Origin: UBA2377 sp964525935
GTDB lineage: Bacteria > Verrucomicrobiota > Verrucomicrobiia > Opitutales > Opitutaceae
Direction: 5' to 3'
Assembly: GCA_964525935.1 (NCBI GenBank)
Contig: CAZGJZ010000004.1
Coordinates: 1-64,000 of the forward strand
Length of the DNA: 64,000 nt
Shown here: one piece after another, positions 25,894 to 33,532 of the stretch
How the letters are laid out: each line of letters opens with the position of its first letter
Position numbering within the stretch: position 1 is the stretch's first letter
Translations under genes and position numbers: made by a program
Notes under the pieces: generated by a model
Databases searched by the model: none
What the model saw: only the letters and a program-made list of their open reading frames with translations
What the model was told of the DNA's origin: nothing

Positions 25894-27270
25894 TCAGTTT
25901 TTCGGCTGCCAGCGAACTTCGTTGGCGAGTTCGAGCGCTCCGACGTGGGCACCGCGGTCGCCGGCGGTGTAGATGATGCCGGGCTCGTCGGGCACGCGGT
26001 TGTGACCGGTGGCACGCTCGAGGTTGGCGAGCCAGTGGGCCCGGGTAGCGTCCTCGGGCTGGAGGATTTCGCTTTGCAAGGTGAGGAGACCATCGTCCGA
26101 CCAGAGGCGCACGACCTCGGTGGTGGGGTGGCCCCATTCCTTGGCGGGATCCCTGGCCTCTTCGGGCGTGAGCTTGGAAACGACAGCGACGATCGTCACG
26201 CGGCCCGAGTCGCTGAACGAGATGCCGCCGCCCATGTTGAGCGTGATCGCGCAGCCGTGCCACGCCGCGGGTAACGACGAGGTGAGCTCGCGGCGCGTCC
26301 AGCCGCCGCTGGCGGCAGGCGTGGCGAGGAACAAGCGGGTGATACCGGCTTGGATCGAGGTGTAGACGAGATGCGGCACGCCTTGGGCGTCGACGGAGAG
26401 CGGGCCGGATTGGAACTTGGGGCCGTCGGGACCTTCGTCGGGTGCGACGACGTCCACGGTGTCGGCCATGGCGGGCAGCGTGACGGGTGTGCCGTCGGCC
26501 TTGGCCCAGGTTTCGCCGGCGTCGTGGCTCACGAGGTAGCCGATGGTGTGCCGCGGATACGCCGTCTTGGGTGGGTGACCCTCGTAGAGCCGGGTGTTGA
26601 GGTGGATCGTGCGGTGGTCAGGGCCCCACGCCATGCCGACGGCAAACTGCGAGTAACCGGCTTCGCGTGAACGCAGCAGGGTGCTGACCTTGCGCCACTC
26701 GCCGCCGGGAGGTTTTTTCCACAGCTCCTGCTCAACGGCCAGATGCTCCTGTGGCACGCGCTGCGCGTCATGAAAACCGCGGCGGGCGGTGAGGATCAGC
26801 GTATCATCCGGCGCGCACAACATGGTCGGGAAGCTGAGGCCCTCACCGAATTGCTCCTCGGGACCCCACGCCGAGGCATCGTTGGGCCGCAGGGAACGAC
26901 GGTAGCGAAACACGTCGTGATGCGGATAATAGACGATGTGCAGGTAACCCTGGCTGTCGACGGTCAGGCCCGGGCCGCCGTGATTGTCCATGGCCTCGCC
27001 GACCGTAGTGGCGGGCGACCACTCACCCGTGGTGCGGTCGAGCGTGCGAATGCGGACGCGAAATCCCTCGGCCTCACCGTCGAGCCAGGCGACGTGCGTC
27101 CGGTCGCCAACCGTGATGATCTTTGCCTGCTCGCTGTAAGCCGTCGCCCGGCCGGAACCGACGGTGGAGAGGACGACGGGCGGGGCGGCGAGGGCCGGGC
27201 AAGTGTCGAGAACGGCAAAGAGGATGACGCAGGCGAATCGACGGAGAACCGGCGGGGTGAGGGCCATCAT
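25894..27270 (-). CDS. Secreted BNR_4-type beta-propeller protein
   Basis: A 458-residue protein with a signal peptide (LRRFACVILFAVLDTCPALA|A). The mature part is a seven-bladed-propeller-like chain with BNR_4 family features: ATAYSEQAKIITVGDRTHVA near the start, then DNHGGPGLTVDSQGYLHIVY followed by YPHHDVFRYRRS, and later HTIGYLVSHDAGETW. BNR_4 proteins include ulvan/ulose-type polysaccharide lyases and sialidase-like proteins acting on acidic glycans; the substrate here is not determined. It is divergent from the M28 peptidase gene with 93 bp between, which should hold both promoters. Confidence 0.75.
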   Translation of the reverse strand: MMALTPPVLRRFACVILFAVLDTCPALAAPPVVLSTVGSGRATAYSEQAKIITVGDRTHVAWLDGEAEGFRVRIRTLDRTTGEWSPATTVGEAMDNHGGPGLTVDSQGYLHIVYYPHHDVFRYRRSLRPNDASAWGPEEQFGEGLSFPTMLCAPDDTLILTARRGFHDAQRVPQEHLAVEQELWKKPPGGEWRKVSTLLRSREAGYSQFAVGMAWGPDHRTIHLNTRLYEGHPPKTAYPRHTIGYLVSHDAGETWAKADGTPVTLPAMADTVDVVAPDEGPDGPKFQSGPLSVDAQGVPHLVYTSIQAGITRLFLATPAASGGWTRRELTSSLPAAWHGCAITLNMGGGISFSDSGRVTIVAVVSKLTPEEARDPAKEWGHPTTEVVRLWSDDGLLTLQSEILQPEDATRAHWLANLERATGHNRVPDEPGIIYTAGDRGAHVGALELANEVRWQPKN

Positions 27271-27363
27271 GCGGCGCAGTTTTTATTTTGCCCGGACCGG
27301 TGGCGAGGATGCAGTTCGGAAATATCCGGCGGTTACCCGGAGCTTGTCATCGACGGTCCGACG

Positions 27364-28680
27364 ATGGTTGATCAGCGCATGTCCCTGTCGCCGATCAACC
27401 CCGAGGCTCTCACCCGGCACCTGCGCCATCTGACCGAAACGATCGGAGTGCGGCTGGCCGGCCAACCCGGCGAGGCGGCCGCCGCGGCGTATGTGGCGCG
27501 GGAGTTCGAGCAAGCCGGCGCGACGGTGACGTTGGAGAAATTCCCCGTGCAGGCGCGCGACGTGCGCGAGCAGCAGCTCCAGGTTTTCTTCGATGGGACG
27601 TGGCACGACGCGGCCTGTTCGCTCTTTGCCAACACGCCCGGCACGAACGGCGCGTGGGTGGAGGCGCCGCTGGTGTTTTTCGAGGGGCCGACCGGTTATC
27701 AGCAGCCGGACCTCGGGCCGGCGTTGCGCGGCAAGGTCGTGCTGCACCTCGGCTGTCACATCGAGTCGCGGGAAAACTACCGGCGGCTCATCGCCGCGCA
27801 GCCGGCGGGCCTGCTGATGGTGGATGTGCGCTACCCGGGTGCGGCGGCGCTGGCGGACGCGATTTTTCCGGTGTATGCGGCGACCTGCGGGGCGGTGCCG
27901 TCGCTCAATGTCGCCTACCTGGAGGCGTGGCGCTGGCGTGAGCGCGGGGCGACGCGTGCGCGGTTCCGCGCCGTGGGCGGACCGCGACCGGCGGAGTCGG
28001 CCAACGTGATCGCCGACCTGCCCGGCAGCGATCCGGCGGCGGGAGTGATTTATCTCGGCGGACACCATGACACGCAGGCGGATTCCGTCGGCGCGGACGA
28101 CAACGGCTCGGCGACGGCGGGGCTCATCGAACTCGTGCGCGTGCTGGCGCCGCAACCGCGGCGGCGGACGATCCGGCTGATTTCGTTTGGCGCGGAGGAG
28201 CAGCTTTCCGTCGGCAGCAGCGCGTATGTGCGGCGGCACCGGGCGGAACTCGCGCGCGAAGGGAAATTTATCTTCAACCTCGACAGCTTCGGTTCGTGGC
28301 TGGGCTGGAACACGATCTCCGGCAGCGCACCCGTGGAGGCCGACCGGCGGCTGGCGGCGCATTTTGCCCGGCAGGGGCAATACTTCCGGCGGGATTACGG
28401 GGTGCTGCCCTACGCGGATCATTTTCCGTTTAACGCCGCGGGGGTGCCCGGGCTCACGCTGATGCGGCCGAACTGCGCGGGCGGACGGTTTTTTCACCAC
28501 CGGCCGGATGACGACCTGAGCCGGGTGGATGTGCAGCTGATGGCGGCGGTGCTGACGGCGACGGCGGATTTCACCCAGGAACTGGCCGGGGCCGGGACGT
28601 TGCCCTTCACGCGGGAGCTGCCGCCGGCGGAATTGCCGGCCATTGCACATTGTTGGGAAGATCTTTTTGGTGGCTGGTGA
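27364..28680 (+). CDS. M28 family metallopeptidase
   Basis: This di-zinc aminopeptidase-like enzyme is 438 residues from ATG 27364; Met6 at 27379 is an alternative. An inserted PA-like region lies around residues 110-190 (GKVVLHLGCHIESRENY). The M28 metal and catalytic sites are all readable: His in LGGHHDTQADS, Asp in GADDNGSAT, the Glu pair in FGAEEQLSV, Asp in FNLDSFGS and the final His in GRFFHHRPDD. No signal peptide is visible from this start, so it may act in the cytoplasm. It is followed 35 bp later by a MipA-like gene. Confidence 0.88.
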   Translation: MVDQRMSLSPINPEALTRHLRHLTETIGVRLAGQPGEAAAAAYVAREFEQAGATVTLEKFPVQARDVREQQLQVFFDGTWHDAACSLFANTPGTNGAWVEAPLVFFEGPTGYQQPDLGPALRGKVVLHLGCHIESRENYRRLIAAQPAGLLMVDVRYPGAAALADAIFPVYAATCGAVPSLNVAYLEAWRWRERGATRARFRAVGGPRPAESANVIADLPGSDPAAGVIYLGGHHDTQADSVGADDNGSATAGLIELVRVLAPQPRRRTIRLISFGAEEQLSVGSSAYVRRHRAELAREGKFIFNLDSFGSWLGWNTISGSAPVEADRRLAAHFARQGQYFRRDYGVLPYADHFPFNAAGVPGLTLMRPNCAGGRFFHHRPDDDLSRVDVQLMAAVLTATADFTQELAGAGTLPFTRELPPAELPAIAHCWEDLFGGW

Positions 28681-28715
28681 ACTTTTGTCCACGACGCGGA
28701 TCGTCCCTTGATCGC

Positions 28716-29534
28716 ATGAAACTTATCCTAACCCTAGCTGCCCTGACCTTTGCGCTCGCCCCGAGTGCGTTTGCCCAACCCGCGGAGGGACCCCAAGGCT
28801 GGTCGACCGAGCTGGGCGCGGGTTTGATCACGTCGCCGTCATTCCCCGGCGCTGATGAACAGCAGGTCACGCTCGTGCCCGATGTGCGCGTGAGCTACAA
28901 CGAGGTGTTCAGCGCCTCGGTGGCCCGGGGCGTGCGCTATGTGGCGTGGCAGGATGGCGCGGTGCAGGCCGGGCCGCTCGCGCGCATCGATTTTGGGCGG
29001 GATGAGGAAGGCGACAGCCCGTTTCGCATCGCGGGTGACGATCCGGTGGCGCTGAAAGGATTGCACGAGGTGGACGCCACCGTGCTGGCCGGCGCTTTTC
29101 TGGCTTACAGCAAAGGCGACTGGACGGCGGAGGCTGAGTTGCTGCGCGGCCTCGGCGGCCATGAAGGCATCGTGATGATGCTGTCGCTCGACTATACGAT
29201 CAAGATCGCCGCGCCGGAGGGCCGCGGACCGCGGTGGCTAATCGCCACCGGTCCCTGGCTCCGCTGGGTGAACGCCGATTACAACGACGCCTACTTTGGG
29301 ATCACCGCGGCTGATGCGCTGGCCAGCGGTTTGCCCCGCTACGAGGCGGGCGGCGGCGTGAATGCCGGCGGTTGGGCGGTGCGGGTCGTGCGGCCGCTGA
29401 ACCGGCGCGCGGCCGTGGTGGCTTTTCTCAATTACGAAAAATTACTCGGCGATGCGGCGGATTCACCGCTTGTGACGCAACGCGGGAGCGCGAACCAGAT
29501 TTCCGCGGGATTGTTCGCGAGCTTCAAATTGTAG
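28716..29534 (+). CDS. MipA/OmpV family outer-membrane protein
   Basis: The start at 28716 opens a signal peptide (MKLILTLAALTFALAPSAFA|Q). The 272-residue product has the MipA/OmpV pattern: a GAGLITSPSFPGADEQQ segment near the N-terminus, alternating amphipathic strands, and a terminal hydrophobic residue (GLFASFKL) suited to barrel insertion. MipA in E. coli is a murein-synthesis scaffold, and OmpV-type relatives are small porins; the role here is open. Its stop codon TAG is part of the GTAG of a REP-like element (29531-29534). Confidence 0.85.
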   Translation: MKLILTLAALTFALAPSAFAQPAEGPQGWSTELGAGLITSPSFPGADEQQVTLVPDVRVSYNEVFSASVARGVRYVAWQDGAVQAGPLARIDFGRDEEGDSPFRIAGDDPVALKGLHEVDATVLAGAFLAYSKGDWTAEAELLRGLGGHEGIVMMLSLDYTIKIAAPEGRGPRWLIATGPWLRWVNADYNDAYFGITAADALASGLPRYEAGGGVNAGGWAVRVVRPLNRRAAVVAFLNYEKLLGDAADSPLVTQRGSANQISAGLFASFKL

Positions 29535-29590
29535 GGCGTTTCGCGCCCGGCCGGATCGGCCGGGTGGGCGGCGCCAGCTTCAGGCGCTAC
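29531..29590. repeat. Inverted pair of REP-like units between convergent genes
   Basis: The element starts GTAGGGCGTTTCGCGCCC on the plus strand and GTAGCGCCTGAAGCTGGCGC on the minus strand, with a GGCCGGATCGGCC palindrome between. It supplies the TAG stop of the MipA-like gene at one side and contains the TGA stop of the DUF2937 gene at the other (29580-29582). It probably forms a strong cruciform or hairpin in both transcripts. Confidence 0.8.
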
Positions 29591-30149
29591 GGACCGGGTT
29601 ATCAGCACTGGCCGCGAGTTTGGCGGCCGTGCGACGGGAGCAGACGCGGGCGATCGGGTATTTGATCCCGCCATAATAAAAGCTGAGCAACACGAGGATG
29701 CCGATCAGGGCATAGACGAGGCCTTCGAGCGTGGTCGGCACGGCGGGCTGGAAGGCAGTCCACGTGGCGCGGGCGATGGCCGCATCGAGGTGTTGTAGAA
29801 AAACAAACGGCCGCGACCAGAGCGACGCGTCGTGCAGGGCGGTTTGCGCGGCGGCGAGGGTATCGACGCGCGCCACCGTCTCGGTCATCACCCCGCCCAG
29901 CTTGGCGACGGCGGGTTCGGCGTTGGTGGCGGTGCGGTGGATGAGGTCGTCGAGTGAAATGCCGGAGGAAGCCGCCGCGTTTTGAAACTGCTGCAGCTGC
30001 CGGCGGGCTTCATCGAGATGGCCGCCGAGGCGCTGGTAGTATTGCTGCATGAACTCGGGGGCCTGCGAAAAAAGCACGGCGCCGACCACGCACAGAATGC
30101 GGTCGAGCAAGCCTTCGCCGGCATTGAGCACGGTGCGTCCAGGTTTCAT
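29580..30149 (-). CDS. DUF2937-like membrane protein
   Basis: A 189-residue protein of unknown function. The N-terminal LDRILCVVGAVLFSQAPEFM, followed by QQYYQRLGGHLDEARRQL, matches the DUF2937 pattern. A long helical, probably periplasmic, middle section precedes a second hydrophobic segment (LEGLVYALIGILVLLSFYYG) near the C-terminus. Two membrane helices with an extended helical domain suggest a structural or scaffold role, but nothing specific can be claimed. The last residues (NPVRSA) and the stop are encoded by the REP-like element, implying that the C-terminal tail arose from repeat insertion. Confidence 0.75.
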   Translation of the reverse strand: MKPGRTVLNAGEGLLDRILCVVGAVLFSQAPEFMQQYYQRLGGHLDEARRQLQQFQNAAASSGISLDDLIHRTATNAEPAVAKLGGVMTETVARVDTLAAAQTALHDASLWSRPFVFLQHLDAAIARATWTAFQPAVPTTLEGLVYALIGILVLLSFYYGGIKYPIARVCSRRTAAKLAASADNPVRSA

Positions 30150-30251
30150 GCGGCTAACATGAGTGCGCGTTTGGGTAAGGCAAGCGGGCTCACCGGGGTG
30201 GCGTCATGGGGTGGGACGTTCTGCTGACTGGCGGAACTGGGCGCGCCGTTG

Positions 30252-30299
30252 GGCGGCGAATCGCTGGCTATTCGCCGCGGGCGAGGCGCCCGGCCCTAC
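30252..30299 (-). repeat. REP-like element with GTAG end, two hairpins
   Basis: On the minus strand it starts GTAGGGCCGGGCGCCTCG. The hairpin CGGGCG/CGCCCG is followed by a second, GGCGAATAG/CGATTCGCC. It lies 9 bp after the stop of the cNMP-binding kinase gene. Confidence 0.7.
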
Positions 30300-30307
30300 C
30301 GGGGCGC

Positions 30308-31405
30308 TCACGTCCCCAGCGGCAGCGTGAAGCAGAAGGTCGCGCCCTGGCCGGGGTCGCTGCGCGCCCAGATTTTGCCGCCATGGCTCTCGACGATCTT
30401 TTTGCAGATCGAAAGGCCGAGGCCGGTGCCGTGCGCCTTGCCGTGGGTGGCGAAAGGTTGAAACAGATTCGCGGCGATCTCCGGCGCGATGCCCTTGCCG
30501 GTGTCCTGCACCTCGACGCGGAGTGCGCCGGGTTCGGTGGCGAAGCGCAGGGTGACCTGGCCGCCGCAGTCCATCGCATCGACGGCATTGTTGACGAGAT
30601 TGTAGAACACCCGCGAAAGGCGCTGGGCGTCGAGTTGCACCGTGAGCTCGGGGATGGGGCTGGCGATCTCGAGCGTCGTGTCGCGCCCGGCGATCTCGGC
30701 GCGGATTTCCTCGGCGAGCGGATGGAGAAAAGCGGCGAAGCTCACGGGGGTGAGGTTGGCCGAGCGGCCGGAGGGGCGCGTGACCTCCATGAGCTCGTTG
30801 AGCATGTTGGTCATGCGCTGCACCTGTTTATTGATGTGCTCGGATGCCTTTTGGCGGGCGGCGGGGGTGGCGCGCTCGCTGCAGGCGAGCTGGCAGGACA
30901 GGCTGATGGTGCTGAGCGGGCTCTTGAAATCGTGGACGATGGTGCCGGCGAACCGGCCGACGGCGGCGAGCAGCTCGGCCTGCATGATTTCGTCGAGGTA
31001 TTTCTGGTTCGCCGAACGCATGCGGCGGCTGAAATCGCGGATGAGGTTCAGCGCGAGGTGCGGCCGGCGGTCGAGCAGCTGGAGAAACTCGTCGCGGCTG
31101 AGGAAGAGCATGCGGGCGTCGGTCTCGGCGTGGGCGCTGGCGGAGCGCGGCGCGGCGTCGAGCACGGCCATCTCGCCGAGGAAGTCCCCCGGTCCGAGGT
31201 TGGCGAGCACCCGCGGTTCGTTGTTGCCGACGACGGCGGTGATCCGCACGCGGCCCGTCTCGATGACGTAGAGGCCATTGCCGGGATCGCCGGTGGCAAA
31301 GATGAGATCGCCCGCGCGGAAATTGCTCACCTGGTCGGGCCGTCCGAGTGCCTGCAACTCAGCGCTGAGCGAGCCAGGAGGAATAGTGTCGGACGAGGGC
31401 GGCAT
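30308..31405 (-). CDS. Histidine kinase with N-terminal cyclic-nucleotide-binding domain
   Basis: The start at 31405 (MPPSSDTIPPG) is preferred over 31450. Residues about 20-140 form a CRP-type cNMP-binding domain (GDLIFATGDPGNGLYVIETG, GPGDFLGEMAVLDAAPRSAS). A HisKA helix follows with the phospho-accepting His in TIVHDFKSPLSTISL, then an ATPase domain with NLVNNAVDAM, VQDTGKGIAP and GTGLGLSICKKIV. No transmembrane helix or DNA-binding domain is present, so it is a soluble kinase gated by a nucleotide or another ligand. The usual phosphate-binding R-(S/T)-A motif reads APRSASAHAET, compatible with cNMP binding. No partner regulator is adjacent. Confidence 0.9.
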   Translation of the reverse strand: MPPSSDTIPPGSLSAELQALGRPDQVSNFRAGDLIFATGDPGNGLYVIETGRVRITAVVGNNEPRVLANLGPGDFLGEMAVLDAAPRSASAHAETDARMLFLSRDEFLQLLDRRPHLALNLIRDFSRRMRSANQKYLDEIMQAELLAAVGRFAGTIVHDFKSPLSTISLSCQLACSERATPAARQKASEHINKQVQRMTNMLNELMEVTRPSGRSANLTPVSFAAFLHPLAEEIRAEIAGRDTTLEIASPIPELTVQLDAQRLSRVFYNLVNNAVDAMDCGGQVTLRFATEPGALRVEVQDTGKGIAPEIAANLFQPFATHGKAHGTGLGLSICKKIVESHGGKIWARSDPGQGATFCFTLPLGT

Positions 31406-31410
31406 GAATT

Positions 31411-31498
31411 GAGGCAGAGCAGGTTCTAGGCCTGCGGGTGCTCGGCGCAAGGGCGGAGAGTCCCGCAGGCGGGGCCGGAGGGACCGGTGGTCTGCCTC
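31411..31498. other. Nested inverted repeats upstream of the cNMP-binding kinase
   Basis: The outer arms are GAGGCAGA (31411-31418) and TCTGCCTC (31491-31498). Inside them CCTGCGGG pairs with CCCGCAGG. The structure begins 6 bp upstream of the preferred start of the kinase gene and could act as a leader hairpin, operator or cruciform. No function is shown. Confidence 0.5.
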
Positions 31499-31517
31499 TG
31501 CTTTTTAAGGCACTTGC

Positions 31518-31769
31518 TCAGGCCTCAAGGCGCTTCCGCCGGAGCAAAAGCATGGTTGCGGCCAAGGCGCTCACCCCGAGCAGCAGCAGCTCCCAGGGAC
31601 GATTCGGATCGGAAGGCGCGCCGCAGAGTTCGTTCCCGCCGAGTCCGAGGACGGCGCCCAAACCGAGGTAGCCCAGGAGGCACATGGCGCATTTGGGCGC
31701 GAGCGCGAGCAGCGCGGCCGACAGCAGCCAGCGGCGCAGCGTTTTAGGCTTTCGCCGGGGCGGAGTCAT
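31518..31769 (-). CDS. Small membrane protein with a CxxC motif
   Basis: From ATG 31769 the frame encodes 83 residues with a basic N-terminus (MTPPRRKPKTLRR), a hydrophobic segment containing ALAPKCAMCLLGYLGLGA, a short loop with a third cysteine (GNELCGAPSDP) and a second hydrophobic helix ending in LLRRKRLEA. The C-x-x-C within or next to the membrane suggests thiol or metal chemistry. The start overlaps the 3' end of the DUF899 gene by 26 bp, so it is the last gene of an ArsR-headed operon and probably translationally coupled. No named family is recognised. Confidence 0.65.
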   Translation of the reverse strand: MTPPRRKPKTLRRWLLSAALLALAPKCAMCLLGYLGLGAVLGLGGNELCGAPSDPNRPWELLLLGVSALAATMLLLRRKRLEA

Positions 31770-32481
31770 AGCGGTCGTGGTGGCGCACCCATTCCATGCC
31801 GTAGTCGAGCTTCGCCTCGTCGCGGCCTTTCGGGACCAAGTCGAGGATCGTGTAGGTGCCCATGATGAACTCCACGCCGCGTCCGTAGGTGGAGTAGGTA
31901 TGATAAATGTCACCGGCGGTATCGCGGGTGAAGACGCTCACGCCCGGAGCTTCCTCATGGGGAAAGGGCCGCCGGCCGTAGTTGTAATAAACCGAGCCGC
32001 GCGCGAGTTCCTTTGTCGTGAACGACACGTGAAAATCGAAATTGAAATCGCTGTCGTGGGAGGAGACCCAGTTGACCTTCCAGCCCATGCGTTTTTTGAA
32101 GGGCAGGATCTCGGCGAGCGGGGCACGCGAGACCGCGGCGAACGCGACATCGCGGGCCGGCAGATGCACGGCGGCGGCGTTGAAGTGGTCCATCATGAAC
32201 GAGCAGCTCTTGCAGCCTTCCTCCCAGTCAGGTCCCAGCATGAAGTGTTGGACGACGAGCTGGCTGTGACCCGCGAAGAGATCGCCGAGTGCGACCCGGC
32301 CGCGCGGTGCGGTGAAGGTGTAGTCCTTGGTGACCTTCACCCACGGCAGGGCGCGGCGGGCGGCGTTGAGTTCGTCCTGCAGGCGGGTGAAGGCCTTTTC
32401 CCTTTTCAGGAGGGCGCGGCGGGCGGTGAGCCAGGCCTTGGGCGTGGCGGTCTTGGGTCGGGTGAACGTGGAGGCAGGCAT
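31744..32481 (-). CDS. DUF899 thioredoxin-like protein
   Basis: At 245 residues, with the family pattern of DUF899: LLKREKAFTRLQDELNAARR near the N-terminus, a thioredoxin-like core with VVQHFMLGPDWEEGCKSCSF (Cys pair), VSRAPLAEILPFKKRMGWK, and the distinctive HTYSTYGRGVEFIMGTY near the C-terminus. These proteins are predicted redox or peroxiredoxin-like enzymes of unknown substrate. The gene is downstream of an AHSA1-type protein and ArsR regulator, an arrangement common for stress-inducible small operons. The stop overlaps the start of the following CxxC membrane protein. Confidence 0.9.
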   Translation of the reverse strand: MPASTFTRPKTATPKAWLTARRALLKREKAFTRLQDELNAARRALPWVKVTKDYTFTAPRGRVALGDLFAGHSQLVVQHFMLGPDWEEGCKSCSFMMDHFNAAAVHLPARDVAFAAVSRAPLAEILPFKKRMGWKVNWVSSHDSDFNFDFHVSFTTKELARGSVYYNYGRRPFPHEEAPGVSVFTRDTAGDIYHTYSTYGRGVEFIMGTYTILDLVPKGRDEAKLDYGMEWVRHHDRYDSAPAKA

Positions 32482-32513
32482 GGGAGGAACGGAAAGGGGC
32501 GGGTGGGTGCGGT

Positions 32514-33056
32514 TCAGGAACGCGGGAGCTGTTTTTCGTAGATCGCCTTGAGGCGGGCATGAGTGGCCCAGAAAGGTGGGAGCGGGACGTCTTCGAGTAG
32601 CGCGAGCAGGATCGCGAGGTGGGTGTGCCAGCCACTGCCGTAACCGGCGAGCTGCGGCACATCGTTGCCGCGGCTGCGGTGGGTGAGGACGAGTTGGACC
32701 TGATTGCCTTGTGCGGTCAGCTCGAAGGTCACGTCGGAGTTTTCACTGAAGGTGTAGCTGAGCACGCGGGGCGGCTCGCAGCGGAGCACGGTGCCGGGCA
32801 TGGTTTCGTGGCCGCAGTGATGTTCTTCGTGCTCGGGGGGCGGCGTCTCGTGCGGGGAGATGTTGGCGTGGTGAAAGACCAGCTGCATCTTGCCGCCGGC
32901 GCGCAACTCCATCGGCCCGCCGGCAAACCAGCGGGCGCGTTTTTCAGGATCGGTGAGGTAAGCCCAGACGCGTTCGATCGGGCCGGGCAGGAGGCGAATG
33001 ATGCGCACTTCGCCGGGGGCGGTGAATTGGCCGGGGGCCTGGTTGTCGGGTTTCAT
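32514..33056 (-). CDS. SRPBCC/AHSA1-like protein
   Basis: The start at Met 33056 (MKPDNQAPGQFTAPGEVRII) gives 180 residues. The fold signature is clear: RLLPGPIERVWAYLTDPEKR followed by ARWFAGGPMEL, then the central His-rich strand region HETPPPEHEEHHCGHE, and a C-terminal helix (YGSGWHTHLAILLALLED). AHSA1-like START-domain proteins bind hydrophobic ligands or act as enzymes and are often encoded next to ArsR regulators, as here. The His/Cys-rich insertion EHEEHHCGHE could bind a metal, which is inference. It starts 5 bp after the ArsR stop, in the same operon. Confidence 0.85.
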   Translation of the reverse strand: MKPDNQAPGQFTAPGEVRIIRLLPGPIERVWAYLTDPEKRARWFAGGPMELRAGGKMQLVFHHANISPHETPPPEHEEHHCGHETMPGTVLRCEPPRVLSYTFSENSDVTFELTAQGNQVQLVLTHRSRGNDVPQLAGYGSGWHTHLAILLALLEDVPLPPFWATHARLKAIYEKQLPRS

Positions 33057-33061
33057 GAAGG

Positions 33062-33388
33062 TTATTTGGTTTTCCTGCGCTCGCGTGCATCCTCGGCGCG
33101 CAACTCGCGCTCCAAGGCATCGAGGCGCTGGCTCCACTGGCGGCGGGTCTTGTCGAGCCAGGCGTCGAGTTCGTCGAACGCGGACGGGTTGAGGGCCTGG
33201 ATGCGCGACTGGCCCTCGGCGCGGACCGTGACGAGGCCGGCCTCGCGCAGGACCTTAAGGTGCTGCGAAATCGCCGGCGCGCTCATGTCGAACTCATCCA
33301 CGATTTCGCCGGCGGTGCGATCGCGCTGCGCGAGCAGTTCCACGATGCGCCGGCGGGTGGGATCGGCGAGGGCGAGGAGGCTTTGCAT
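33062..33388 (-). CDS. ArsR-family winged-helix regulator
   Basis: A 108-residue regulator with the ArsR fold: MQSLLALADPTRRRIVELLA, TAGEIVDEFDMSAPAISQHL (recognition helix) and KVLREAGLVTVRAEGQSRIQ (wing). The C-terminal helix (DAWLDKTRRQWSQRLDALER) is typical of the branch that regulates AHSA1-type operons. No clear metal-binding cysteines are present, so the signal is probably not a metal. It heads the operon 33388 to 31518, and a perfect AT-rich inverted repeat lies 9 bp upstream of its start, suggesting autoregulation. Confidence 0.92.
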   Translation of the reverse strand: MQSLLALADPTRRRIVELLAQRDRTAGEIVDEFDMSAPAISQHLKVLREAGLVTVRAEGQSRIQALNPSAFDELDAWLDKTRRQWSQRLDALERELRAEDARERRKTK

Positions 33389-33396
33389 GCAGCTAT

Positions 33397-33416
33397 AATT
33401 AAGTATAAACTTAATT
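33397..33416. promoter_or_regulatory. Candidate ArsR operator
   Basis: Perfect 8-bp arms AATTAAGT and ACTTAATT are separated by ATAA, 9 bp upstream of the ArsR start codon. The spacing and dyad are typical of ArsR-family operators. The site lies between the divergent ArsR and methyltransferase genes and could affect both. Confidence 0.65.
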
Positions 33417-33532
33417 AAGCAATAACTAAATCAAAGGACGCGATGGCGGGGCCGGGCATGGGATGGCCGACGGCGGGTTGGGTGGCGCTCAATTGGATTG
33501 CGCCGGGTGGGGCCGCGATTTTGGGTTCACCG

